Positions 41,900-54,177 of a stretch of DNA of 64,000 nt are shown one piece after another. The position numbers were made by a program, and so were the translations under genes. The notes below the pieces were generated by a model. The model was not told the DNA's origin. It was given only the letters and a program-made list of their open reading frames with translations, and made no database searches. The stretch spans positions 1 to 64,000 of the forward strand of contig LUGG01000032.1 in NCBI GenBank assembly GCA_001683735.1. Direction: 5' to 3'. Within the stretch, counting starts at the first letter, position 1. Each line of letters begins with the position of its first letter. The DNA comes from Grifola frondosa. Taxonomy: Eukaryota; Basidiomycota; Agaricomycetes; Polyporales; Grifolaceae.

Positions 41900-42260
41900 A
41901 TGCCTCACAACTCTTACACCGGCGAAGACTACAACGTCACTTCTCGTGGTGTTAATGACCAGGTATTTGTTTGACTACGCCAAGTATCCCTCCTTTGTTC
42001 AGCCGCTGATGGCATTAATGTTCTAGGGGAACTCCTACGACCACCGTGTAAGCTCCGCCGGTGATCACTCCTACCACTACTCCAACAAGTGTGTTCATTT
42101 CTCGAGACCTCTCTGGTGATTTTACTGACCTCTTAACAGGGACGGCGGCTACTACTACCAGAACTCGGACAGCTCGCGCTACTACAACAGCGGAGACGGG
42201 TACTCACGGCACACCGCCGCCGACGGCAGCGTGACAGAGCGGACCGCGAACACTAAGTAA
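41900..42260 (+). CDS. Small Tyr/Asn/Ser-rich protein, copy A (81 aa)
   Basis: Three exons (41900-41962, 42027-42088, 42140-42260) joined by two GT-AG introns of 64 and 51 bp give 81 residues. Exon 1 has GEDYNVTS, exon 2 GNSYDHRVSS...YHYSNK, and exon 3 is dominated by Tyr, Asn, Gly and Ser (GGYYYQNSD, RYYNSGDG) and ends RTANTK. No signal peptide or membrane segment. Similar tiny Tyr-rich proteins are common in agaricomycetes, without a known function. Copies B and C downstream have the same exon layout. The exon phases and splice sites agree with those of copy C, which supports the model. Its promoter is split by X. Confidence 0.75.
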
Positions 42261-43304
42261 TCTGCTGGTGTCGCCGGCTGCCCCGCCGGAGTGTACGAAA
42301 TGTGTGCTATTTCTGATGATCGTTCTTCCTTTCTTCGAGCGCGTCTTTTGAACTTCTGAACTTGCCAGATGGCGGTTGATGGTGCGCGGGCGGTCTTACC
42401 AGTGTGTGTATGTCAGGGTGACGATGACTTCGCTTTGTTCCGGCTTTTGGTTTCGAATTTTCTCGTTGGCATTAGTTACCTAGGCTGTTGACTAGTTGAC
42501 TGGATGCCAATTATATTCATGATATGTCTGAGTGTATAGTATTCCAGCTCAAGAAGCTTGTGAGCGCTGCGTGACATCAAGGCAGAAATTAACATATGAT
42601 CGTCTTTACAAGTACACCTCCTCGTCGAACGACGAACACGGACACTATGGGCGCTTATTGATCACGCGTGGGCTCGGGAGCGTTATCTCTCTCTTCTGTC
42701 TGATATGCAACTGATTCACTGTCTGCTCAGCAATTCACTGTATTCTCGCGGACATTTAGTTTTGTCCACTGGCGGCCTGGTGCGACAAAGATGACTTCAT
42801 TTTCCATCCTTGATCATTATGCTCCTCGCGGCACCGTGAGCTGTTGGTCGTGGAACATTCATAGCCGTTGGACTCGCCTTGATCTGTTCCAACGATTTAG
42901 GAGACAGAAATGGCAAGTGGGCAATATCTCAGCTGCCTGCTGTGATCCCCCCGGTGGGTCTGTTCAGAATCGGGACTCTCTTGCTACTCCGGAATCAGGT
43001 CTCAATACTTCTTTCTTTCTCCAGAATTTGCGGTCATGGTGAAGCCTCAAAATTCAAATCTGCACTGCGAATACTATCTGAACCTTCGTTTTGCAGCTTG
43101 GGTTTCAAAATTTCGGCGCTGTCCTATGGGGCCCAGACCTGCAACAAAGTTCGTCAAATTCACGAGAAATGGTTCTATCCAGTATATATTGATTGAACCT
43201 AGATAACTTGCTATCTCACTTCTACTCCGCTCTTCCCGCACTGGTCTGTCGCCTCCGCCCACCCCGCACCTCGCGAGACCATCTACCCGCACGCAACCAT
43301 ACCG

Positions 43305-43754
43305 ATGAGCGCTTTCACTTGGGAGGACTACTACGTTGTCGTTCTCAGTGGCAAGAACGCGGAGGTGTATGAATACGTCCCCGCCTCCGCAGCTGCCCTT
43401 GTTCACAGATTTCGTTTTCTCCTCCGTCATGCTTCCCGGTGAGGGCGACATCCGGGAGGTCCGCATCACTAAGAGCAGCCAAGGGTATCACTACGGCAAT
43501 AAGTAAGCAGCGTGCCAAGGGCCGGTCCGGATGTGCGTGCTCATGGTGTGTGGCTCGCTCGGGATGGGAGCTCATACGACGCGTTCCACAACGTGTCGTC
43601 ATGTTTCAAAGTGCTCTTGAGCATTACGGATGGCGCTTGCCGCGGCAGAGATTATTATGGCAAATCCCGTCGATTGCTCCTTATGTTCGACAGAGCGAGG
43701 GGCCTTTGCAGCTGCCCGACTCTTCTCATGCTCGTCTCGACAATCCTTGACTAG
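43305..43754 (+). pseudogene. Small Tyr/Asn family, copy B (acceptor lost)
   Basis: Exon 1 (43305-43364) and exon 2 (43444-43502) align with copies A and C, the second ending in the same YHYGNK|GTAAGC junction. At the place of the exon 3 acceptor, where copy C has TTACCAG, this copy has CGCTCGG, so the AG is gone. Downstream, recognisable exon 3 sequence (DGSSYDAF) degrades into unrelated residues. A TATA-like TATATATT (about 43184) lies 120 bp upstream. It is probably inactive, or uses a different terminal exon. Confidence 0.6.
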
Positions 43755-44046
43755 TGGCTATTGGCTTTCTTTCGACATGCATGTGAAAGGATACAATGTG
43801 TACACAGTGCATCCGGCTTGAAAATCTGCCTTAGTCAATGGCTCTGAATTCAATCACTTTGAGTTCTCGGCGGCGTTAGCCAGTACACCCGTATGTTCGT
43901 CACTGCACCACTGCTATATAAACCAGTCGGAACTATCTTTCGAAACCCCCTCTTCTTCTTGAATACACCACCACCCCTTAACAGTGTTTGCAACATCCTC
44001 TCATCACCCCTTTCGAGGTCATCTACCCATTCGTCCAACTGCACCG

Positions 44047-44408
44047 ATGGACAATCCCACTTGGAGGGACTACTTCGTCATTTTCCAGGGCGAGAACGCG
44101 GAGGTACATGCATACATCCCTGTCTCAGCTGCCCTAGTCTCAAATTTCATTTCCCCCACCGTCGTGATACTCTGTTAGGGCAATAGTTGGGAGATCCGTG
44201 TCACCGAAAACGGCCAGGGGTACCACTACGACAATAGGTAAGCAGCATCCCACGGAGCCGGTTCGGGTCTGCGTACTCATGATATGCGGCTTACCAGGAA
44301 CGGGAGCTCATATGATTCGTTCCCTGATGGATCGTCGTGCTTCAGTGTGCCTGGGTACTGCAGGCATGTCTCGCCCACGGCCAGGTCACGCACTCTACCA
44401 CTAAGTGA
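44047..44408 (+). pseudogene. Small Tyr/Asn family, copy C (frameshifted exon 3)
   Basis: Exons 44047-44103, 44179-44237 and 44298-44408 with intact GT-AG introns of 75 and 60 bp. Exon 1 reads MDNPTWRDYFVIFQGENAE, exon 2 GNSWEIRVTENGQGYHYDN and exon 3 NGSSYDSFPDGSS. In exon 3 the frame changes by one base near 44378-44383 relative to the family ending (VTHSTTK then TGA at 44406-44408). Without the shift the frame would run on far past the usual end. One base only, so an assembly error is possible and the gene may be intact. A TATA box (TATATAAA, about 43913) is present. Confidence 0.6.
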
Positions 44409-45640
44409 CAGCTGCATGTCGGTGAGTGGGTGTCTACATGGAATGATATTGAGCATATTTACGATCAGCATGTTATCCTATTCCAGCGCGGAACCCGTAT
44501 TCGCTGCCGTTCGTGTATCCAATCTCAGTCTTTGTATCCCAGCTGTATTGTTAGCTTGTGCTTGCTGTATCCGTATTCATGCTTCTCCTTCCCGCGCATG
44601 CTGGTCGATGGCAATGAAATGCTATCCTGTGTTGATGCCAATCTATCGCGCTCCACTTTGTCGGCGTCCGCTTTCTGTCCCCAGTGCGCTCCAAGCTGCA
44701 ACCGCTGGGCAACACCAGTTCCGTGTATCGTTTCCAGCTTCACCATTTGTCTGGTGGTTCGCATGAATACTCAAGCACACTCACTGACGCCGTCAGTTCT
44801 ACGGCAACTAGGCAGTCGTGCTGGTTTAGCTTCTAATCCACTGCCAGGAATGAAGTTCGACACCTTTCGAAAATAGTATATATGACCCAGTATTCAGTAG
44901 TCGATGCTGGGAAGACGTCCAAGACTACGATTAAAAAGTCAAGGATCGTGGTCTGACTTCGTTGACAGCTTTCCGTGTAGAATTGGCACATCCATATGAT
45001 GGTTTCTAAACTCCTCAACAAAGGAAGGTTCTTTACTTCCAACATCATCTATGTCGTCCAGCGGGCGTCAAATGGGAGCTCGGCTGCTGCCGTCCAAGCG
45101 CCCCGGGCGCGCGAATTTAACGCGCGTCACGGTTACAAGCTGGCCGCTTTCGACCCTTTCTTACGTTCATAGGCTCGCGAAAATTTGCTCACCTCTTACA
45201 CTGAATCTCCATATTCTGCAGTGGCCGCGTGTGAGCTTTCGGTGGCGACTGACACCTTTGAATATGTTTGCCACCTGTTTGTTTGCCACACAAACTTTGG
45301 GTGCATATATGTTATGCACTAGAACTTGTATGCGATCGACCGGAGAGTGTTTGCATGCCAACGTCGCGTCGTATTTCGTTCTGAAGAGGTTGCTCGCATG
45401 TTCCGTAACTGTTTTGTTCACAGTTCTACGCTGACTACTTCAGCGGACCGGGTTTATGCATTCGTAGCGGTATACACGTTTCTGGTGGTAAGTACGTATC
45501 CCCATCCGGACTGGTTTTCTTGCAGCTGATTAAATCTTCAATCTAGTAGACCTCGTGTTTACATGGACGCGCTGGACCTGAAAGACCGCTCGCAGATGGG
45601 AGACGCGGAGCTAATGCTTAGACGTGAGCTGCCCGGTTCG
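44409..45640. other. Intergenic, no convincing gene
   Basis: Open frames exist on both strands but none has a start context, splice structure or family signature that I can support. Confidence 0.4.
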
Positions 45641-45649
45641 CACGAGTGA

Positions 45650-45886
45650 GTGTCGAGTTATGAATATCTTGCCGTGCTGCCTGACTCTCAAGAAGGCCGC
45701 GGCGTCAGGCCAGTAAAGTGCTCTCGGTCTCACGACGAGTGGGGAACTCATACTGCGCGGCGTTCGTGGCAGTCATGGAAGCTATCAAATTCAAACAGTT
45801 CTAGTTACGATGGCTGGGCTGAGGGTGCGAAGCATACTGCGGCGATCGGAACTCCGTCGGAGCCATTCATCAAGTCGAAGGACTGA
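45650..45886 (+). pseudogene. Small Tyr/Asn family, fragment D
   Basis: The end of this frame (SNSNSSSYDGWAEGAKHTAA...) resembles the exon 3 ending of copy A (RYYNSGDGYSRHTAADG). Earlier exons are not recognisable with confidence. It is likely a diverged or truncated fourth member of the tandem array. Confidence 0.3.
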
Positions 45887-48632
45887 CCATGAAGCTCCGT
45901 GAACAGTGGAGTGTTTTACCACAATTTGTTGGTTTTTTGCGCCTTATGCTCTACGGTCTCAGCGCGATGGGGACACTATCGCGCTTTGATTATCAGCTCA
46001 CCAAATAGCCCCAGGTGAGTGTATTGGCTGTCGTATTTTTGTGGCTTATATGCTAATACCATTCTATCAGCGGCGCCGAATCCAACCAGAATAGCTCTGT
46101 GATCGGCCTCTGAAGATTCTACTCACACTCCGTGGCCTATATGTGCTCGACTACTTGCGCCGAAAGGTGCAGTTTGCCGCTGAGTTCGATGAAGCATCTG
46201 CCTATCAGAATAAGATTATTAATGATATATGCCCACTATGAACATCGAACATCCCTCACGGATGACGGATGGATGCAGCGCACGTCCGGAAGCTATGGTC
46301 GATGATCATGTTCAAAATTCAGACGTCAAGGAGCTGTATCGCATCCGAACAGATGCTGATGAGTGCGTTGCAATCTCGACGTGCCCATCTGTTTCTGCTC
46401 TGATCATCCATCACCCAAAGATCCGCGAAAGGCTGCCCCGCCTGTCGCCGCTGTTGAGATGCCCTCAGATGCGACCCGATGCATGCCGGATCCCACATGT
46501 GTACCCAGGATCTGTCCTGCATGATCTCCTTGTCCAGCGTTGAATGTGCGGCGATTCACTAGAGAATCATTAGCAGCATTCATCGAGGACAAGGTTCCAG
46601 GCATGCAGATTGGGCGGAGCTATCGAACTCCCTTGTCGATACAATTTGGACTGGATTGGAACCATCCGACCACCGGTTTAAAAGGTACGGGCCGCGGCCT
46701 AACCTTAGTTTGCGAAGGAAGTTATTAATCGAGTCTTATTGTCCAACTCTTCCTACCACACATCCTTCGCATGTTGAGCCCGGAAATTGTGGTTCCGCCA
46801 CTTTTCGCCTTATCGACCGCTGTAATTGTGCTAGAAGACGTGCACGTCGCATCCCGCCTTGCACGGGAAGCTGTGGGAGGCGATGCATCGAGATGGTGGT
46901 AATCACCATCTGTTTCATTCCGTCGAAGTTGGCTTTGCGTCATGCGACCGAATCTTCTCTCTGAACCTTCCGCTGTTTGGCTTCCAGACGAAGGCGCATT
47001 TTGTACCTCGCCTGGCAAATTGGCTCATAGTTCTCCCGAGAATTTCCAACTGTGCACCTCACAACTCGCTGTTTACACATGGGCTGCACCCATTCTGCGG
47101 CGTTCAGAGGCATGGATTTCGCTGTGCGTCCTTCATCCTCACGCCGTCGAGCAAGCGATCACCTTTGCATCAGACCGCGAAGACAGATGGGCACGTGCCT
47201 GCGTTCTTACGGGAGTTTTGTGGCAATCTGCGCGCGGCAAGATCTGTCAGCTGCAATACTCGAAGTCTTTCTTGACTTGAGCCACATGTCCACGCGTGTG
47301 GAACCAGCCTTATCTTGACGCGGACGCAAATGCTTATGAATGCTTGTTATTCAAACAATCATAGATATTCGTTCAAAACGTCGGCAAGATCATGTGGGAG
47401 GACATTGGGAATTCGTCATTGTGCTAAGGGGCGAGACCGGTTCTGTTTGCGGTTTAGGGCCCGCGTGCATCTCGGCGTGTCTGTTTCGGGACGCGTCTCT
47501 CCCTTTGAGGTCAGGCGACAGCGGCGACCACCTTGCGACTGTCGGACGTTATCAACCCCTTGAACTGCGGCAGTCAATTAGGTTGTCTCGAATTTGCGTA
47601 TGGCGCTGATTCAACAACTGCAAAGCCAACGACGAACGCTGGAGACGTCTTACCCAGTCTCCGTTCTCGCCCTGCCGCCTTTGGCAGGTCTGCGGTCCAC
47701 AAGATAGCTGATCTAAGGTATCGTAATCAGATCGAATATTAGTGAATTGACGTTCCGGCCAGGTACCGGCGCCCAACTGCCATATCTTTCAACTCCGACG
47801 TCATATGCGATCAGAGTTGTGGTCAGCGAAATGCTGTCAGAGATATGATGCTGTCTTCACGCATCATTCTGCAGCAGATTTCTGCTCAATCGGACACATT
47901 GTATGGCATACCGCGGCTTGTAATGCACAAAACGTCTTTCTAACTGTTTTCCCGGAGGCCGGGGACCGCGTTAGCGAACGGGTGATGGAAGAAGAGCGGC
48001 GCCGAGCCGCAGATTCGCCGTGCCGCGATGAGGATTTACGTACTAAGATAGTCCCAGGTGGATCTAGTATCGGGCACGAGAGATTCCCGGCTGACCCGGT
48101 TCTTCAGATTGGTGATGGATCTCACCCCAATACCCGAATCTCGAGACCTGCGTACGTGAAATCCCACATGCATCGCTGTAGCTTCCGAAGCCCTAGGGCA
48201 TCAGACAAGGGGATGGACGGTAGTTAAGTCCCAGAGAAATGAAAAGGAAGGGTAAGAGAAGGACATTGTCTTCGGCGTTAATTTTCTGGAGAATTCAATA
48301 CATTTTTTTCGGCGCGTCAAATTGAGACTCCGCCCAGATTGGTTTGGTGATCTGGTAGTCGCCGACGTCGTTTCTTTTCTCCTCCTCCTCCTGCTTCACT
48401 TCAACCGCACAACTCGAACTCGTCCCCTCCGGCTAATTACGTTTCTGTGGTCTTTCTGACCCCCTCTGTTCTCTATTTTCTCTTCTGTTGGTGCCACTTG
48501 TCGTGAGTCAGCCCTCTCGACTTTTTCAGCTTCACCAAGGTAGGAGTTCCCGATGTAATAGATCCGGGTTTATCGGGAGATACAAGTACTAGATATTCAT
48601 CACAACGTTGCCCGCCCAGATTGCCCGTACTG
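45887..48632. other. Long intergenic/unassigned stretch
   Basis: No recognised gene. The best candidate is a 112-codon frame at 46942-47280 (+) with protein-like composition but no splice or promoter evidence. The last 150 bp (48360-48510) are pyrimidine-rich and probably the promoter/leader of the GATA gene. Confidence 0.4.
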
Positions 48633-50845
48633 TCATGTCCTCTCAGCCACAACATCCATATTCTCTCCCTCCCCCACCACCAACCTGCAGAACGATCTCC
48701 GACTCCCATCCATCAAGGACCTCAACTTCCCGTACGGACCGCCGCCAGGCCAGGATGGGTCGACGCCCAACTCGGGACAGGCTGACCACCAACGCCCTTC
48801 TCGACATGAGTCGGGTTCGTGGAATCGCTCCAGTTCGTCTGCGGCCCCTGCGCAAACGCCGCAGCATTCAAACACGATGCCGCCGCCCCACGATACTCAG
48901 AGGCCCCACCAGTATCCCACGTCGAAGCCCGACGGGGCGTACGTGAACAACGGTGCGGCCACGTCGCAGCAGGCCGGGGTGAGCATGGCTGGGCACAACG
49001 CGTCTGGCGCAGGCACGTCTCGTGGGGATCCCTCTTCACAAATGTCCGGAAAGCGGCCTCGCTCGGCGTCAGTTGTTAGCGCCTCGCCTGGGCGTTCCCC
49101 TAACGTAAGCGTGGTTCTCCCGTAGGAGCGTCAACTACTGAAGCTAATCTGTGAACTTGGTTGTGATGTTCGCAGACTACTTACCCGCCGTACCAGTCGC
49201 AACCGCCGCCGCCGTCGCCGTTCCACCAGGGACCTCCCGTTCCTGTTCCTGCTCCTATGAGCAGATGCAGGCGCCGCCGTTTTCGCACCCCCCTCCGCCT
49301 CCCGGCTATGCTCCTTACCCTCCCCCGCAGATGTCCCACAGGCACTATGCGATGCCGCCCCGCCGCCCCATCAACAGAACGCTCCCGCCAACTCGTATCC
49401 GCCACCCCCGCCCCGGATCATTGGCAACCACCTCCTCAGTCGCAGCAGTACAATGGTTCCCAAGGACTACCCCTCTTGTTCCTGCTAATATCGAGACCAG
49501 AAGTAGCGTCCCTGCGTCCATGGATCAAGAGAAGGCTAATGCTCGGCAACATACCATAATGGAGGTACGTGATCAGTTCACTTCAATTCTGCAGGTGTCA
49601 TAACTCTACGTTCAGATTATGAAACACTGTGGCGTCCTGTATACCTTCGTGTCGCATTACGGTATCTATGCATCATACTTCCATGGAAATACTGTGTGAC
49701 GTCCTATGTTGCTACGCAGCTGAGCTAGTTGCAAGCCAACCACAGATGCAGCCGTCTCCTCCGGAACTCGAGGAGATGACCTATCATGCCGCTACGGTTG
49801 TCCGTCTTCTGGAAGATCTTCGCAGGATGAACGCGTCAGATGATGCGCCGGCCAAAGACGGCCTGGGCATGCCTCTAAACGGCGCTGATGATCATTCTAG
49901 GCCGCCGAAGAGACCATGGGAAGACTTGTCCCGAGAGGAGAACGGTGCTAATCCGTATCCCGATGTACGTTTGAGTGATCTTAGATGTGTTTTTAAACTC
50001 AAAATGCTTTCAGCCTGGCGGACAATACGGTCCGCCTGACGACAAGCCGCAGTCTACGGCCGAGCAGGATATGGAGATTATCCGCAGCAAGCGTGCTACC
50101 AGTGCCGGGGTAATGCTCCGGGGCAGCCGAAGAGCAAGTATAGGAAACGCAGCGTATGCTATTCATCTTCATACCTGCGTTGGCATGGTTCTCAACTTTT
50201 TAGCAGCGTGCTACGCCTCCTGGCAAATGCCATTCTTGTAATATCCGAGAAACGCCGGAGTGGCGACGTGGGCCTGATGGAGCCCGCACCCTTTGCAACG
50301 CATGCGGTTTGCGTGAGTCAACTTGGTCGTTATCTGGTGGACAGGGCTGAAGGCTGACACACGTCACAGATTACGCGAAACTCATGCGTAAGAGGGACAA
50401 GGCCCTCGACGCGAATGGAAAGGCGCCGCCGATCGACCTGCAGACGCTGCGTGCTTCGACGGCATCTGCCAGAGGATCTGATCCCGGCGAGCCATCACAC
50501 TCGCAGCCGCAGATGCATCACCAGAGCCCGGGGCTTGTTCCGGTTTCGTATGAACAACAAAAGCATCCTCCGATGCAGCACCGTCCTGCCCATATGTCGC
50601 ATCCCCATCCTGGGCCGTATCAACTGATGCCGGTGTCCAGCTCAGGTCCGCCTCCTGGACAAGCCCATCAGATGATGCCGCCCCCTCCTCCCCCGCAGAC
50701 GCCTCACAGTGAGACGGGGGTAAATGTGCCGCCGCCACCGTGGATGACGTCGTCGTCGTCGAACGGGCGCGCGGGGTACACGCAGGACCAGTCTTACATG
50801 CGCACGTCGCATGCGCCGTCTCACGCGCGAGCTTCCCCTCATTGA
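48633..50845 (+). CDS. GATA zinc-finger transcription factor (NsdD-like)
   Basis: Seven exons: 48633-49104, 49176-49564, 49616-49661, 49720-49964, 50014-50153, 50204-50312 and 50370-50845. The N-terminal half is Pro/Gln/Ser-rich with a [12 protein letters not shown] motif. A helical segment follows ([19 protein letters not shown]). The GATA finger is C-X2-C-X18-C-X2-C ([18 protein letters not shown]...LCNACG), interrupted by an intron just after the last cysteine, and then a basic tail ([10 protein letters not shown]). The C-terminus is Pro/His-rich. The finger spacing and the SIKDLNF motif resemble fungal NsdD-type sexual-development regulators rather than nitrogen regulators; the assignment is moderate. 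The frame slips by one base near 48680, 49258 and 50107, mostly in runs of C or G, most likely assembly errors. Confidence 0.8.
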
Positions 50846-51267
50846 ACGACAAGGAAACGATGATATGATAATGTTGGGTCTGAGTAATGTATTCGTTCTT
50901 ACGTGTCCATATTTGCCGTCTTGCGATGTGCCACTCACTCATTTCGCCTCCACTCTGCATACTTTACGTACCGTTTACTGCCTCCGAGATCTTGTTACGA
51001 CCTGTCCCCACAATAATATGATGTGTTTCATGTTGAAGACGTGTGTGTAGGTGTCTGTCGCTGTTAGTGCTGCTGTTGTGTGCATGGCAGTGTGCGTGAC
51101 AGATGACAGACTGGATCGACGATGATCGATCTTCTGGAGTATAATGAATCACGACGATGCGATGCGGAAGATCATTCGATTCGAGTGCATCGAGCACGTC
51201 CGGATGTACAAACAACATTTTCGTAGCATACAAACAACTGTTCCCACTCCGCGGACCCTAATCAGTC
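50846..51267. other. Convergent intergenic region
   Basis: 3' flanks of the GATA gene (+) and the dioxygenase gene (-). No further gene seen. Confidence 0.5.
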
Positions 51268-52922
51268 TCAATCGCTGTATCCGCGAGGCTGCGCGCCGGT
51301 GGTATCCACCTTCTGGACGGAAATGCCCTGCTGCTCCCAGATGACCAGCTGACGGTCCTTCGCGACCTTCCCTTGTCGCTCGTACGCTTCCACGGACAGC
51401 GGCTTCTCGCCATGCGGCGTCGCACGCAGGGCGTGGCGTGTGTGGGGATAGAAGTCGAAGGTTGCCGAGTGCGTCACGACCTGACGCGAGGTGCATCAGT
51501 ATCTCACGCGTGCGGTCAGCAGATGGGATCACGCACCCTGTTGTCCCAGATAGCAATTGAGTTCGGCTCCCAGTGGAAGCGCACCTGGAAGTCGGGGTTG
51601 TCGCTGTGCGCAGCGTCCGCGTCAGCCCGCACGGGCACACAAGCGGGCGCGACGGGACGTACCTGATTTGGTGGAAGAGGAGCTCAAGAATGGCATCGCT
51701 TTCCGCTTTGGGCACGCCGACGATCCGGCGGGTGAATCCTGCGGAGACAATCGGCGATTGGACGATGGGATCACGATGGAGTGCGAGATTTACCTGGGTT
51801 GACGTACACCGCCTTCCAGCCAGTGGCGGGATGCACGCGCACGATGGGGGATCGTCTCCACAGGCTCCCTCCGTATCGGGTGTCCTGCCGCCCGCGCACC
51901 GTCGGCCTGCGCGACTGCACTGTGGACCGCCGACAGGCCCTCGAGGTACTTCTGGAAGCCGGGGCTGAATGAGGAGTAGAGGGCGTATCTGAAGAGCGCA
52001 TTAAGTCCCCGGCCCGTATGTATACATAGCACGGGACCCACCCGGAACTCCAGAGGGTGTCACCACCGTATGGGGGTCCTGCAATCACCTTGAGCGAGGT
52101 CGTGGTGGGCGGTTGGGCCTCGTACGAAACGTCCGAGTGCCAGAGGTCGAGCTTCGAGAACGCGCTAGGGTCTGGGCGGCGGGACCCGTCGTTGAAGACG
52201 ACTGCATGAATGTGTCGTGATAAGCGTCAGAGCGCGAGTCAGTGGTGGTGTGGGACTCACCGTGAACTTCTTCCAAGCCGGGCTCCCTGGGGATGGGGTA
52301 GTAGCGTGTTTGTGCAGAGGGCCGTAGTGGCGGGCGAGCTCGAGCTGCTCGCGGATGCTGATCTCCTGGTCGCGCAAGACTACAAGAAATCAGCAGTTAG
52401 GAAACGCATGAACAAAGAATGGTACACGGATAATTGTGCTTACAGACTACACCGCGCTCAGCGACGAGAAGTGCGCTATTCGAATTACTTGAATCAGGAG
52501 CTGATCGAAGACGATGTGTGTAATCAAGCACTCACAGCTCGTCTTTTGCGCGTCGGTCAGTTGGCGGAGGTCGATGCCGGAAATCTCGACGCCGATAGCA
52601 GGAGTCAAGTTCTGGACTTTAGTCGCGGCCGACAGAAGGCTGCGCTTCTCGGGGTCGGCGAACACGGCACGCTCTGTGACTTTGATGTCCCCGAGAGGCT
52701 CCCACTTCACATCGGGGTAGAAGGGCTACCAGACGAAGAAACTCAGGAAAAACATCCAAAGTTTGATCAGATAGTGCGCACCTTGTAGTTCGCAAACTTG
52801 TACGACGCGTCCTTTCCATCATCATCGGCGACGGGAGGCGAGTAGAAGGGGTTAAACACCTTCGTAGCAGCGGTAGACACCGAGCCGTTGGACGCGTTAT
52901 CAGCTGTAGCAACTGGAGCCAT
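51268..52922 (-). CDS. TauD/TfdA-family 2-oxoglutarate dioxygenase
   Basis: A multi-exon minus-strand gene. Exon 1 is 52922-52782 and exon 2 is 52725-52536. Later exons include one starting at TCTTGCGCGACCAG (about 52376), one starting at about 52200 and a final exon ending at 51268. Motifs in order: LTPAIGVEISGIDLRQL (typical N-terminal strand), VVFLRDQEI, the iron ligands His and Asp in LWHSDVSYE, GGDTLW, then VVTHSATFDFYPHTRHALR holding the distal His and the 2-oxoglutarate-binding Arg. The enzyme class uses Fe(II), O2 and 2-oxoglutarate to hydroxylate sulfonates or similar acids; the substrate cannot be told. The ATG at 52922 is preferred to an upstream one because the TATA box lies between. 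Frame slips near 52540 and 51860 are probably sequence errors. Confidence 0.85.
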
Positions 52923-52964
52923 TGTAGGAGATGCGAATGACTTTTCCGATATGTCAGGACTCAC

Positions 52965-52972
52965 CTTTATAT
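52965..52972 (-). promoter_or_regulatory. TATA box of dioxygenase gene
   Basis: ATATAAAG on the minus strand, 43-50 bp upstream of the chosen ATG at 52922. Confidence 0.6.
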
Positions 52973-52974
52973 GG

Positions 52975-54177
52975 ACGATTGTCGCGTTCGACGACTTGCG
53001 CGAGTCGAAGAGCGTATGGCGACACGCTCACGTGACCACAGATACGGCGTGCCAAACGCAGCGCGAAAACATGAGGTTATTGCACGTTTGGCGTTCCAGA
53101 GCGCTGCCGCAATGACAGAGATAAGAGAGAGCCACGGTGCAGGTTCGGTTATAGCACCTAAATTGCGCGACCGTCTGAGCATGTCGCCTCACACTAGGAA
53201 AGAGGCGGCTTCACCGATCACAGAACAGCGTTCTCGATGCAAAAAGCTTAACTTCACGGACGCCGACGAAGTACCAGATCCATTGCGAATGAGCTGAAGT
53301 ATTGCCATCATCATCGGGAACCCGCGCACGGCGGAAAGTCGCCATTGTCGAGTCAGTAATGACAGTCTCGTTCGTCGATCGAGACGTGCATAGTCCCCGA
53401 AAATTGGAAAACGAGGAAAAAACTTCGTCGGGTGTATCATACACTGCCCAGATGTGTAACTTTGACGACTTCATTGTGTATCAGACGGGTGATCGAAGTT
53501 GGACGTAAACATCTTATGAGCATTGCGGCATACGCATCAATGGTTGCAATAGCACAGACTGTGGTGTACTAGAGTTTTATTGAGATCTAGAATTGGAGAA
53601 CATTCAAGTGCTGGGCAAGGTCGAAAACAACCAGGCACTCACACCACATTTCAACGAAGTCATAGATTCATGAGGTGCGTGAACGTTATTGACCGTACCA
53701 TGTGGTGTCTCCCGCAGTTCGACATGAGAACGTAGCTCACTCATCTATCAAAGCTCCACTTTCATAACGTCTGAATGTGCAACAACCTTCCGCTTGAACA
53801 CGAAATGCTACGGCTAGCATGAGATGCATCGAGAAACGTAACCCCGACCACGACAAGAATATAGCAGAGACGCCTACGTCGACAAGTTGTGCTTGGGACG
53901 TGCAGTTGGATATAGGTTGGGTTGATATCCAGACCATCATTGTGAGCTAGTCCTCATCCTCAATCACGGTAGTAGGAAAGTTGAATGGATCCATTAGAAT
54001 GAAGTCTGGATATATAAGTACTTATTTATGATAATAATTACATAACGACAATTGGGTAAGTGCACGCTGCAGCAACTAAGTGCTAGGACGCCCACGAATT
54101 GCTCCTGTTCACGTCCAGGTTTCTTGCAGGATCCTTGATACTTTCCAACCTTCGAATTTTCGTCACCTCTAGTCGCC
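52975..54177. other. Divergent promoter region
   Basis: Upstream regions of the dioxygenase (-) and XRN1 (+) genes. Small open frames on both strands, none credible. A TATA-like ATATATAAG lies near 54008, about 170 bp upstream of XRN1's ATG. Confidence 0.5.

Noticed and set aside
46942..47280. 112-codon plus-strand open frame
   Set aside because: Composition is plausible, but no promoter, splice or family evidence; mentioned only within the unassigned stretch.
53189..53474. Short minus-strand frames upstream of the dioxygenase
   Set aside because: Overlapping frames with no start context; they lie in a divergent promoter region.
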